Made by a program: the position numbers and the translations under genes. From Gemmatimonadaceae bacterium (GTDB lineage Bacteria > Gemmatimonadota > Gemmatimonadetes > Gemmatimonadales > Gemmatimonadaceae): 64,000 nucleotides of DNA. Below the pieces are notes generated by a model. That model had not been told where the DNA came from, ran no database searches, and saw only the letters and a list, made by a program, of their open reading frames with translations. How positions within the stretch are numbered: the first letter of the stretch is position 1; each line of letters begins with the position of its first letter. The DNA is taken from assembly GCA_040882285.1 (NCBI GenBank), contig JBBEBQ010000018.1, positions 186,001-250,000 of the forward strand, written 5' to 3'. Shown one piece after another: positions 26,494-34,304 of this stretch.

Positions 26494-27501
26494 GTGGCAG
26501 GCCAACGGACCGTGACCGCTGGGGCCACGGACGCGGCTCCACCATACGTACATCGCGACTATCCGGAGTTCAGCTGGTCGAGCAGTAGAGAATTGCTGTT
26601 CGAAAGATGTCGGCGCCGTTATTTCTGGCACTATTACGGTTCGTCGAACGGGTGGGAACGGACATCCAGCGACGTAGCCAAAACGGCATGGCGGCTGAAG
26701 AATCTCACATCATTCGATGTTCAGGTCGGGACCGAGGTCCACGAACGCGCTAAGGATTATGTCGCGTCGGTTCTGGATGGCCGACCCATACCGGTCGCCT
26801 CGCTCATTGAAACGACGATGAAAGCCCTAGACGAGTTGTATGCGCGCTCCCAAGACCTAGAGTCGTTTCAGGCGCGTCCAAAACGCCATCCCGTCGCGTA
26901 CGGAGCCTATTACAAGCGCGGGGTCCTTGAGAATCAGCTCCTACGGGCTCGGGCTCGGGCCGTGAAATGTATCGACAATCTCGTTTCGTCCGCTATTTGG
27001 GACGAGGTAGGCAGGGCTGGGAAAGAAGGAACAGTAATGGTTGAACCGCTATCCACGTTCCAAGTTGGCGGCATTACCGTGTACGCCGTACCAGATCTCG
27101 TGTATCTGACCAATAACGAATGGACTATCGTCGATTGGAAAACTGGTGTTGCGGATGAGGGAAGCGATCAGCTCGCGGTTTACGGTCTCTATATCCGCGA
27201 GGCGTTGAGTTTGACGAATCCAACCAGCCATTATCCCACGAAGCTCGTTCACCTTCAAAGCGGGAAGGTTGACGTTGTCCGGTTCACGGATTCTGAGATA
27301 CTCGCCGTTCGAACGAGGATAGAGTGCAGTGCGGCCGACATGCGCGACATGTTAGTAGATATACTCACAAATCGGCCTAAGGCCATGAGTGGCTTTCAGC
27401 TCACCGACGACCCCAGTGAGTGCCGGATTTGTCCTTTCTTCCAGCTTTGCGAGCCTGAGCTCGTTTTGCTGGGCCGCGCAGGGGTCCGACTAAAGTTCTA
27501 A
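26494..27501 (+). CDS. Cas4/AddB-like PD-(D/E)XK nuclease with Fe-S cysteines
   Basis: 335 aa. All motifs of the RecB-nuclease/Cas4 class are visible: His83 in VGTEVHERA, Asp201 in YAVPDLVYL, Asp214 and Lys216 in TIVDWKTG, and Gln226/Tyr230 in DQLAVYGLY. Four cysteines are placed for an iron-sulfur cluster: Cys39 (FERCRRRYFW) and Cys310, 313, 319 in ECRICPFFQLC. No helicase domain. GTG start lies directly at the end of the ImmA gene (no gap), so it is coupled to the XRE-ImmA transcript. There are no CRISPR or cas genes here, so it is more likely a stand-alone defence or repair nuclease. Confidence 0.85.
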   Translation: MAGQRTVTAGATDAAPPYVHRDYPEFSWSSSRELLFERCRRRYFWHYYGSSNGWERTSSDVAKTAWRLKNLTSFDVQVGTEVHERAKDYVASVLDGRPIPVASLIETTMKALDELYARSQDLESFQARPKRHPVAYGAYYKRGVLENQLLRARARAVKCIDNLVSSAIWDEVGRAGKEGTVMVEPLSTFQVGGITVYAVPDLVYLTNNEWTIVDWKTGVADEGSDQLAVYGLYIREALSLTNPTSHYPTKLVHLQSGKVDVVRFTDSEILAVRTRIECSAADMRDMLVDILTNRPKAMSGFQLTDDPSECRICPFFQLCEPELVLLGRAGVRLKF

Positions 27502-27693
27502 CCATCCGAAGATTCGGTCCATGTGAAACCGGCCAATGGCGGCCGCTGCCACATATGTGGATGGCGCCTGAGATGCGCGGGCCCGCAGCTCAGACGAACC
27601 CTTTCTTGAGGGTTCACCGATCCATCGGCATTCTTTCGCTATGGATTGCACCGTTTTGGCTCGGACACTTGGGGCGCGCGCCGTAAATTGTAG
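27502..27693. other. Gap of 192 nt inside the island
   Basis: Separates the Cas4-like gene from the methyltransferase-nuclease gene. It contains short inverted segments (CTTGAGGGTTC region near 27605) but no convincing gene, tRNA or clear sigma-70 promoter. AT content rises before the downstream GTG, so a separate promoter for the restriction-modification gene is possible. Confidence 0.4.
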
Positions 27694-30216
27694 GTGACTA
27701 TGACGTTTGCATCTACGGCCGCATTTACCGCGTCGCACGACGCTGTCAGTGTTGCGGAATCCATACAAGCCGAAATCGTGCGGGCGACGCGGCGGTCCGC
27801 GCGCGCAACTCTTGGTCAGTTCTTCACGCCGGCCGGGGTTGCCGAGGTACTCGCTTCTCTTAGCGAAAAGAGAGGAGCCCAACTTCGCATGCTGGACCCC
27901 GGCGCCGGCGTAGGAATGTTGATCGCCGCCTGGGTTTCGCACGTGATACGCGGCGACACGGCGCCAGAAGCGATAGATGTAACTGCGTTCGAAGTCGACC
28001 AGCACCTCCAGGGAAGTCTGAATCGAGTCCTCGAAACGTGTCACAGGGCGTGTAACGACGCGGGGATAAGGTTTTCATATTCGATCCGACTCGAGGATTT
28101 CGTCTCAGCCGCCGTCGAGGCCTTGTCGGGGGGATTGTTCGCCTCGGAGATCGTGCCATTCGATTGTGCCCTCTTGAATCCGCCGTACAAGAAAATCAGG
28201 AGTGACTCCGTCGAACGTACTCTCTTGAGCGGCGCAGGAATTGAGACAAGTAATCTCTACACGGCTTTCGTCGCCCTCAGCATGAGGCTCCTAGCTGAGC
28301 GCGGCGAGTTGATGGCAATCACTCCGCGGTCATTCTGTAATGGCCCTTACTTCCGCACGTTTCGAGGAGACCTCCTTGGCTCAAACAACCTGACTCATCT
28401 CCACGTTCTTGATTCCAGATCCGCTGCATTCGGACAAGATGGCGTTCTGCAAGAGAACGTCATCTTCCGCGTGGAGCGCGGAACTCCGCAGAGGTCACAG
28501 GTTTCGGTTGAATGGAGCGCCGGCGGAACGTCAGAAGAAATCCACCGCCGAAACGTGGCATTCGACCAAGTTATCCAGCCTACTGATCCAGACAATGTGA
28601 TCCACATTACTCCCGACGAATGGGACACCACCGTGAGTCGCGTAGTTGAAAAGCTCTCGAGTTCTCTCGCTCAACTCGGGCTCGAGGTTTCAACCGGGCG
28701 CGTAGTTGAGTTTCGGGCTCGTGAGCACTTGCGTTCCGTTCTGGGCCCGGAAAGCATTCCTCTCATTTATCCGCGGCACATATACGGACAGTCCGTTCGG
28801 TGGCCCCATCCGCGCGCCAACAAGCCCAATGCCTTGGCGCTGTCACCTGCATCAGCGGAATTGACGAATCCGGGTGGTGTCTACGTAGTCGTCAAACGTT
28901 TCACGGCAAAGGAAGAGAACCGACGATTGGTCGCAGCAGTTGTGACACCGGATTCCGTACCCGGCGACAGAGTAGCTTTCGAGAATCACGTGAACTACTT
29001 CCACCGAGCTGGGAGAGGGATTCCCAAGACGCTGGCAGTGGGTCTCGCTGCATTTCTAAATTCGACTATCGCGGATCGTTATTTTCGCCAGTTCAGCGGC
29101 CACACGCAGGTGAACGCTACAGATCTTAGGAAGTTGCCGTATCCGAGCGCCGCGCAGTTGGACAGCATCGCAACGCAGATGCCAATTCCGTCAACGACGC
29201 AAGAGCAGCTTGACGATATAGTCGAAGAGGTAATCATCGCCGTGAAGAAGCCGCGAAAACGTGGGTCCAAAGCGATCAAGGCGCGCCTTGTGGAAGCGTC
29301 CGCCGCCCTTAAGGCGCTGGGGCTACCCAAGGACCAACAGAACGAGCGTGCGGCACTAACCCTTCTGGCCCTTCTGGGGATGCGATCGGGAGATCAATGG
29401 ACGGCAGCAAAGAATCCGGTACGCGGCGTGACGCCGATTATGGGCTTTGTGGCTGAACATTACGACAAGCACTGGAAGCCGAACACACGCGAAACTATCC
29501 GGCGTTTCACGCTTCATCAGTTCGAGGCGGCCGGCGTTGTCGTGGCGAATCCAGATAAGCCCGATCGCGCGACGAATAGTCCGGCGTACTGTTATCAAGT
29601 TCCGCCAGTTGTCCTACGCCTTCTAAAGACCTTAGGAACGTCGCGGTGGGACGCGAATCTTCGGAAGTATTTAGCAGCCTCGGACACCCTTGTTGCGAGA
29701 TATGCTAGAGAGCGTGATATGCGTCGCTTGCCGCTGACTCTCCGCGACGGCCTGGAGATATCACTATCGCCGGGGGGACAGAACGAGCTGATACGGCAGA
29801 TCGTCGAGGATTTCTGCCCCCGCTTCACGCCGGGTGGCCGCGCACTCTACGTGGGCGACGCTGACAAAAAATGGGGCTACTTCGATCGCGATCGCCTTGC
29901 AGAGCTCGGCGTTGCCGTCAAGGCCCACGGGAAGATGCCGGATGTGGTCGTTCACTTCGAAAAAATGAACTGGTTAGTACTGGTGGAGGCAGTTACCAGT
30001 CACGGTCCCGTCAATCCGAAACGACGGGCAGAGCTGAAGAAGCTGTTTGCCACTTCAAAAGCGCCGCTCGTGTTCGTGACGGCGTTTATGACTCGGCAGG
30101 CACTGAAGAAATTCCTCGGCGACATTGCATGGGAAACCGAGGTATGGGCGGCGGATGCGCCCACTCATCTCATTCATTTCAACGGCGAACGGTTCCTGGG
30201 GCCGTACGACAGTTGA
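27694..30216 (+). CDS. Single-chain adenine methyltransferase fused to BsuBI/PstI-type restriction endonuclease
   Basis: 840 aa. The N-terminal part is an N6-adenine methyltransferase: LGQFFTPAGVAEVLASL, motif I MLDPGAGVGML (68-74) and motif IV NPPY (162-165), then a target-recognition-like region to about 450. The C-terminal 125-250 residues match BsuBI/PstI endonucleases: ALYVGDADKKWGYFD (from 717), HGKMPDVVVHFE and NWLVLVEAVTSHGPV, with the acidic residues of the PD-(D/E)XK core. In the named enzymes M and R are separate genes; here they are one polypeptide. GTG at 27694 or ATG at 27700 may be the start. Codon use is less GC-rich than neighbours outside the island. Confidence 0.85.
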   Translation: MTMTFASTAAFTASHDAVSVAESIQAEIVRATRRSARATLGQFFTPAGVAEVLASLSEKRGAQLRMLDPGAGVGMLIAAWVSHVIRGDTAPEAIDVTAFEVDQHLQGSLNRVLETCHRACNDAGIRFSYSIRLEDFVSAAVEALSGGLFASEIVPFDCALLNPPYKKIRSDSVERTLLSGAGIETSNLYTAFVALSMRLLAERGELMAITPRSFCNGPYFRTFRGDLLGSNNLTHLHVLDSRSAAFGQDGVLQENVIFRVERGTPQRSQVSVEWSAGGTSEEIHRRNVAFDQVIQPTDPDNVIHITPDEWDTTVSRVVEKLSSSLAQLGLEVSTGRVVEFRAREHLRSVLGPESIPLIYPRHIYGQSVRWPHPRANKPNALALSPASAELTNPGGVYVVVKRFTAKEENRRLVAAVVTPDSVPGDRVAFENHVNYFHRAGRGIPKTLAVGLAAFLNSTIADRYFRQFSGHTQVNATDLRKLPYPSAAQLDSIATQMPIPSTTQEQLDDIVEEVIIAVKKPRKRGSKAIKARLVEASAALKALGLPKDQQNERAALTLLALLGMRSGDQWTAAKNPVRGVTPIMGFVAEHYDKHWKPNTRETIRRFTLHQFEAAGVVVANPDKPDRATNSPAYCYQVPPVVLRLLKTLGTSRWDANLRKYLAASDTLVARYARERDMRRLPLTLRDGLEISLSPGGQNELIRQIVEDFCPRFTPGGRALYVGDADKKWGYFDRDRLAELGVAVKAHGKMPDVVVHFEKMNWLVLVEAVTSHGPVNPKRRAELKKLFATSKAPLVFVTAFMTRQALKKFLGDIAWETEVWAADAPTHLIHFNGERFLGPYDS

Positions 30217-30278
30217 GCGTCGCTCTGGATTCGCAAGCGTGCGAATAAACCGGCCCGCGGGATGGTTTTCCTGAGGCG

Positions 30279-30393
30279 CTAGTCCAGGGTTAGCACGTAC
30301 TGCCCGGTCTCACCCGCCTCGAACGACGACGCCGCGATAACGTACCTCCCCCGCGGCAGCATTCCCGACAGCCGCGCGTCGGTGCGAAGCGGC
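30279..30393 (-). pseudogene. 3' remnant of the lipoprotein gene found intact at 31716
   Basis: Translates as TDARLSGMLPRGRYVIAASS and continues to a natural stop TAG at 30281, nearly identical to the last 36 residues of the gene at 31716-32159. It breaks off at about 30393, where the mcmA remnant begins. Differences from the intact copy are largely at third codon positions. Confidence 0.85.
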
Positions 30394-30519
30394 GCGGACG
30401 GATGCTAATCGGATGCCACTCATTCTCGATTGCCCGCGCGCGTACTGCACGCTGTATGAGATCAGGGCTGCGTTGGAGGACGTGTTCGGGGGCGTGCCGA
30501 GAGCCCGTTTTTTCTAGCG
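30394..30519 (+). pseudogene. 3' remnant of mcmA
   Basis: About 125 nt homologous to 24354-24478: MPLILDCPRAYCTLYEIRAA and then LEDVFG, compare MPLILDCARAYCTLYEIRAA in mcmA. One extra G after the VFG codons shifts the last residues. Most other changes are synonymous. It is joined head-on to the lipoprotein remnant, so the order is flank-right then flank-left, the reverse of the normal order around the island. Confidence 0.85.
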
Positions 30520-31545
30520 ATGCAAGGAATACGAAGTTTCTTCAGGGTCCGCGGCCGAGAGTGTGTCAGCCCATTTCATAAGTGTTCTAGCGGCGCCGAG
30601 CACCGCAGCAACTTGTTCTCTCTCGAGGCTAGATTTAGATGAGCCCACTGCCCGCTGGTTCAGGTTACCGTGGGCAAGCCTTCCTCGTTCCTTCCAGAGT
30701 CGCGTGATCCATTCCCCAGAATCCGGTTCCTCTTGAAAAAAGTCCCGTCGCAACTGCAGCGGCGCAACCACTCGGAGGTTTCGAAGCAGGTCGCTAGAAC
30801 TGATGAGTCGTATTACCCGCCGCCGCGGATTTCCGGACCGGCTCAAAGCTCGCGAGAGGCCTTCCCTAACCGCGAGCTCACACGCCATGGCTACTAACAA
30901 GACGGCGAGCTCGTCCTGCTGGTCGGATATCGAGGTAAAAACTGCATCAAAGTATAAGTCGAGAGAGAGGGGTGAGTCGCAACCCTCCCCGGCGTTACGA
31001 GCAAGAGCAGCGAACAACTCCGAACTAAGCAATGTGTCTTCGACGCCCATCGTCGCTTCGATCCTCATCGACAAGGCCATCGACTGATTCGTCTGGATTC
31101 GCTCGCCGCGTCCGTTGATATCCATTGTGTTCCGTGGGTTGGATTCATATTCGGCGTGCGGTCGAGTGATCCACCACTGATTCGTGGCAGCGCGAATGAG
31201 CCTTAGGAATCGGCCAACAAACGCGTCGGCCGCGTTCCGGCCGGCCACTTCATCCCCGTAGACGTCAACTCGTACTGCGTCTGCGCGAATTCGGTCCGCG
31301 GGAACCTGCGGGGTGATCGTGACCGAAGGACCGCCCTGAGGTTGGGTTGTAAACGGCCTTCGGGGGACTCTAGACAGGTCAACCTGCGCGATTGGGGGCA
31401 CTTCAGTTTTCCGGTTCTGAAACGGACCGTAGACTGTCCCGCGGTGGCCATCCAACACGAGCGGAATTGGCGGAAACTCCTCCTTGGTACGATGGATGTC
31501 GAACGGAAACAAATAGAAATGCGCCTTGCCCGCAGGTGTTGCCAC
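30514..31545 (-). CDS. HEPN-like domain protein, cargo B of the island
   Basis: 343 aa, GTG start. The N-terminal part (HFYLFPFDIHRTKEEFPPIP) is unrecognised. The C-terminal half is helical (ELAVLLVAMACELAVREGL) and carries Arg287-x4-His292 in KERGRLAHGNLN, the Rx4H motif of HEPN RNases often seen in abortive-infection proteins. The stop lies within the mcmA remnant, so the gene abuts the junction. It stands alone and convergent to mcmA like the E2-like gene of cargo A. HEPN assignment rests on one motif plus helix pattern. Confidence 0.5.
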   Translation of the reverse strand: MATPAGKAHFYLFPFDIHRTKEEFPPIPLVLDGHRGTVYGPFQNRKTEVPPIAQVDLSRVPRRPFTTQPQGGPSVTITPQVPADRIRADAVRVDVYGDEVAGRNAADAFVGRFLRLIRAATNQWWITRPHAEYESNPRNTMDINGRGERIQTNQSMALSMRIEATMGVEDTLLSSELFAALARNAGEGCDSPLSLDLYFDAVFTSISDQQDELAVLLVAMACELAVREGLSRALSRSGNPRRRVIRLISSSDLLRNLRVVAPLQLRRDFFQEEPDSGEWITRLWKERGRLAHGNLNQRAVGSSKSSLEREQVAAVLGAARTLMKWADTLSAADPEETSYSLHR

Positions 31546-31715
31546 TCGATGTTCATCCGCGTGTTCGGGGGAGTTTCAATATAGACGAGGAGATGCGCAC
31601 TGAAATCATGGAGCGCCTCGGTATTTGCAACTCTCCATCCTTACGTAAAGTCCAAGGGTTACACGCCGAAATGGGCCAATCGTTTAACGCTATATGCTCT
31701 ATGCCATCTTTCGCC

Positions 31716-32159
31716 TCAATCAACCGTCAGCACGTACTGCCCCGTCTCTCCCGCCTCGAATGACGACGCCGCGATGACGTACCGGCCCCGCGGCAGGGTC
31801 CCCGACAGCCGCGCGTCGGTATCGAAGTCGTTGAAGTCGTCGTTCTCGTACAGCAGCTCGCGTGTGTCCCAATCGTAGATCGCCAGGTACGCGTCGAAAT
31901 CGAACGACTCGAGATCGATGATCAGAAAGTCCTGATCGTTGCGATGGTCGAAGAAGTACATGTCGGTGTACGCGCCCTGCACCCGGCAGTCGCCGCTCGA
32001 CAATGTGCCGGCGCGCGCGTCGCCCGCGAAGATGTCGCGCAAGTCGCAACCCATGAACGTCCGATAGCGGGGATCGGTGGCGTAGTCGCCGCACGCCAGG
32101 AGCAGCGCGACGGGACCGGCCAGCAACGCTCCCCTGAGGGACCGCTGAATGTTCTTCAT
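31716..32159 (-). CDS. Small lipoprotein with PPC-like beta-sandwich domain
   Basis: 147 aa. The signal peptide ends in LLLACGDY, a lipobox. The C-terminal about 90 residues resemble pre-peptidase C-terminal (PPC) domains: DFLIIDLESFDFDAYLAIYD, LPRGRYVIAASSFEAGETG, ending in YVLTVD. Function unknown; such domains sit on secreted hydrolases. It is the right-hand flank of the island, between cargo B and mcmB, and its 3' end is repeated as a remnant at 30279. Confidence 0.75.
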   Translation of the reverse strand: MKNIQRSLRGALLAGPVALLLACGDYATDPRYRTFMGCDLRDIFAGDARAGTLSSGDCRVQGAYTDMYFFDHRNDQDFLIIDLESFDFDAYLAIYDWDTRELLYENDDFNDFDTDARLSGTLPRGRYVIAASSFEAGETGQYVLTVD

Positions 32160-32216
32160 GTCGGCCGGTACACGGCCTTACTGGTTCAGTTCCGTTGTTC
32201 CCAGTAAGTTGACCCC

Positions 32217-32630
32217 ATGACCCGCCCTATCCGCATCCTCGTAGCCAAGCCGGGCCTCGACGGCCACGACCGCGGCGCCAAGGTCGTCGCCGCGGCGCTC
32301 CGCGACGCCGGCATGGAAGTCATCTACACGGGCCTGCACCAGACACCCGAGATGATCGCCACCGCGGCGGTCCAGGAAGACGTGGACGTCGTGGGCCTCT
32401 CCATCCTGAGCGGCGCGCACATGACGCTCTTCCCGCGCGTGGTGGAGCTCCTCCGCGAGCAGGGGCGCGACGACATCCTCATCACCGGCGGCGGGATCCT
32501 CCCCAAGGAAGACATGGAGGCGCTCCAGGCCATGGGGATCGGGAAGCTGTTCGGCCCTGGCACGCACACCAGCGAGCTGATCGCCTACATAAAGGATTGG
32601 TTCGCCCAGCGGCAGGAGCAGGAAGCCTAG
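32217..32630 (+). CDS. mcmB: Methylmalonyl-CoA mutase, B12-binding small subunit
   Basis: 137 aa, only the cobalamin domain. The DxHxxG motif that supplies the lower axial His is in [21 protein letters not shown] and [12 protein letters not shown] are the remaining corrin-pocket motifs. It completes the mutase whose catalytic subunit is mcmA at 22772. In related genomes I would expect the genes closer together; here the island lies between. Own promoter probably in the 57 nt after the lipoprotein gene. Confidence 0.94.
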   Translation: MTRPIRILVAKPGLDGHDRGAKVVAAALRDAGMEVIYTGLHQTPEMIATAAVQEDVDVVGLSILSGAHMTLFPRVVELLREQGRDDILITGGGILPKEDMEALQAMGIGKLFGPGTHTSELIAYIKDWFAQRQEQEA

Positions 32631-32688
32631 CCCGCCAGTCGCGGCGGCCGCCCGCCGTCGCGGCCCGAAGTTCGCATGTCGCGAGGGT

Positions 32689-34209
32689 GTGACTCGCACA
32701 CGCACACCCCTAAAGCCCGGTCGATTCGCGCTGCTCGTCCTCCTGACTGGAATCTTCGGCTGCGGGGAGATGCCGTTCCTCTCCCAGGCGATCTACAAAG
32801 CGCAGCGCAGGGCGAAGATGGGTCCCTCGATCCAGCGCGACCTCCCGGCCATCGCGCAGCGCGACACGCTGGTGGTCATCGCTCCGTACAACTCGACCAC
32901 TTACTTCCTGTACCGTGCCGAGCCGATGGGCTACGAGTACGAGCTGCTGAAGAAGTTCGCGGAAGATCTGGACGTGAAGCTGCGGATGCTGGTGGTGACG
33001 GAGCGCGACAGCATGTTCAAGCTCCTGCGCGCGGGGAAGGGCGACATCGTCGCGGCGCGCCTCGTTGCCGCGCCGGAAGATTCGGGAGTGGTGGCGTACA
33101 CCCGCGCGCTATACGCCACGAACCCGGTACTGGTGCAGATATCCACCAGCCCGCCGGCGGTCGTCGTCGCGGACACTGCTCCGGCGCTTGGCGGCGCGGC
33201 GAAGCCCGCCACGCCTCCCCCCATCACGCCGGCGCGCGTGCGGCAGGTCCAGCGGCCGTCGCAGCTCCAGGGGCAGCGCGTGGACGTCCCCGAGCAGTCA
33301 CCCTATACGCGTACGCTGATCGAGCTGGCCGATACGCTGACCGGCGACATTTACGTGGTCGAGGTAGATGCAACCTCCGAAGCGCTGATCCGCGCGGTCT
33401 CCGAGGGCACCATCCGGTACACGGTCGCGCAGGGGAACCTCGCCGACATATCCAGCGACCACTACACGAACATCGCGGTCCGCCCCGCCCTCGGCGAAGC
33501 CGCGCCCATCGCGTGGGCGGTGCGCCCGAACGCGCCGCAGCTGCTCGCGCGGCTCAACCAGTGGCTGGACGACGAGCAGAACGCGGCGACGCTCAAGAAC
33601 CTGTACACCAAGTACTTCGTGCACAGCGCGGGTTATCACCAGCGGCTCGAAAGCCCGTTCCTCGCGTCCGAGACCGGAACCCTGTCGGAGTACGACACGC
33701 TGTTCAAGGAAGGAGCGAAGAAGATCGGCTGGGACTGGCGGCTGCTGGCGTCGCAGGCGTACCAGGAATCCAAGTTCCAGCCGCGCGCCCGGTCGTGGGC
33801 GGGCGCTACCGGCCTGCTCCAGCTCATGCCGAGGACGGCCGCGGAGTTCAAGGTGCGCAACGCCACCGATCCCGAGGAGAACGTCGCCGGCGCCGTGCGC
33901 TTCCTCGACTGGCTGACGAACTACTGGACCAAGCGGATCGAGGACCCGGACGAGCGGCTCAAGTTCATCCTCGCGTCGTACAACACCGGCTCCGGCCACG
34001 TGGAGGACGCGCAGCGGCTCGCTAGGCAGGCCGGCGACGACCCGACGAAATGGGCGGACGTCTCCTACTGGCTGCTGCAGAAGTCCAAGCGCGAGGTGTA
34101 CACCAATCCCGTCGTGAAATACGGCTACTCCCGTGGCATCGAGCCGGTGAACTACGTCGCGATCATCCTCGAGCGTTTTCAGCACTACCGACAGGCCGGG
34201 AACGACTAG
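32689..34209 (+). CDS. mltF: MltF-like membrane-bound lytic transglycosylase
   Basis: 506 aa, GTG start. Lipoprotein signal with LLTGIFGCGE. Residues about 55-310 form a periplasmic solute-binding (SBP_bac_3) domain: TLVVIAPYNSTTYFLYRAEP and YEYELLKKFAEDLDV, with a Pro-rich insertion at about 160-200. Residues about 340-490 are the SLT domain, with catalytic Glu in ASQAYQESKFQPRARSWAGA and then TGLLQLMPRTA. Cleaves peptidoglycan glycan strands in the periplasm. The order matches MltF (substrate-binding module before catalytic module). Confidence 0.9.
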   Translation: MTRTRTPLKPGRFALLVLLTGIFGCGEMPFLSQAIYKAQRRAKMGPSIQRDLPAIAQRDTLVVIAPYNSTTYFLYRAEPMGYEYELLKKFAEDLDVKLRMLVVTERDSMFKLLRAGKGDIVAARLVAAPEDSGVVAYTRALYATNPVLVQISTSPPAVVVADTAPALGGAAKPATPPPITPARVRQVQRPSQLQGQRVDVPEQSPYTRTLIELADTLTGDIYVVEVDATSEALIRAVSEGTIRYTVAQGNLADISSDHYTNIAVRPALGEAAPIAWAVRPNAPQLLARLNQWLDDEQNAATLKNLYTKYFVHSAGYHQRLESPFLASETGTLSEYDTLFKEGAKKIGWDWRLLASQAYQESKFQPRARSWAGATGLLQLMPRTAAEFKVRNATDPEENVAGAVRFLDWLTNYWTKRIEDPDERLKFILASYNTGSGHVEDAQRLARQAGDDPTKWADVSYWLLQKSKREVYTNPVVKYGYSRGIEPVNYVAIILERFQHYRQAGND

Positions 34210-34304
34210 CCGCTGCGGGACTGGCGCGAGCGTTCGCGCCTCCCTTCATTTCGGAATCGTTGTCGCATCGCTTCTCTTCCTCCCAGCCGACGGATTGATC
34301 GCTC

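Noticed and set aside
27490-28044. 184-aa minus-strand frame at the 5' end of the methyltransferase gene
   Set aside because: Overlaps the methyltransferase motif I region on the other strand and shows no domain or start signal.
24527-30216. Island as a BREX, DISARM, CBASS or integrative conjugative element
   Set aside because: No PglX/PglZ, DrmA-type helicase, CD-NTase, E1-like protein, integrase, relaxase or tyrosine recombinase is present.
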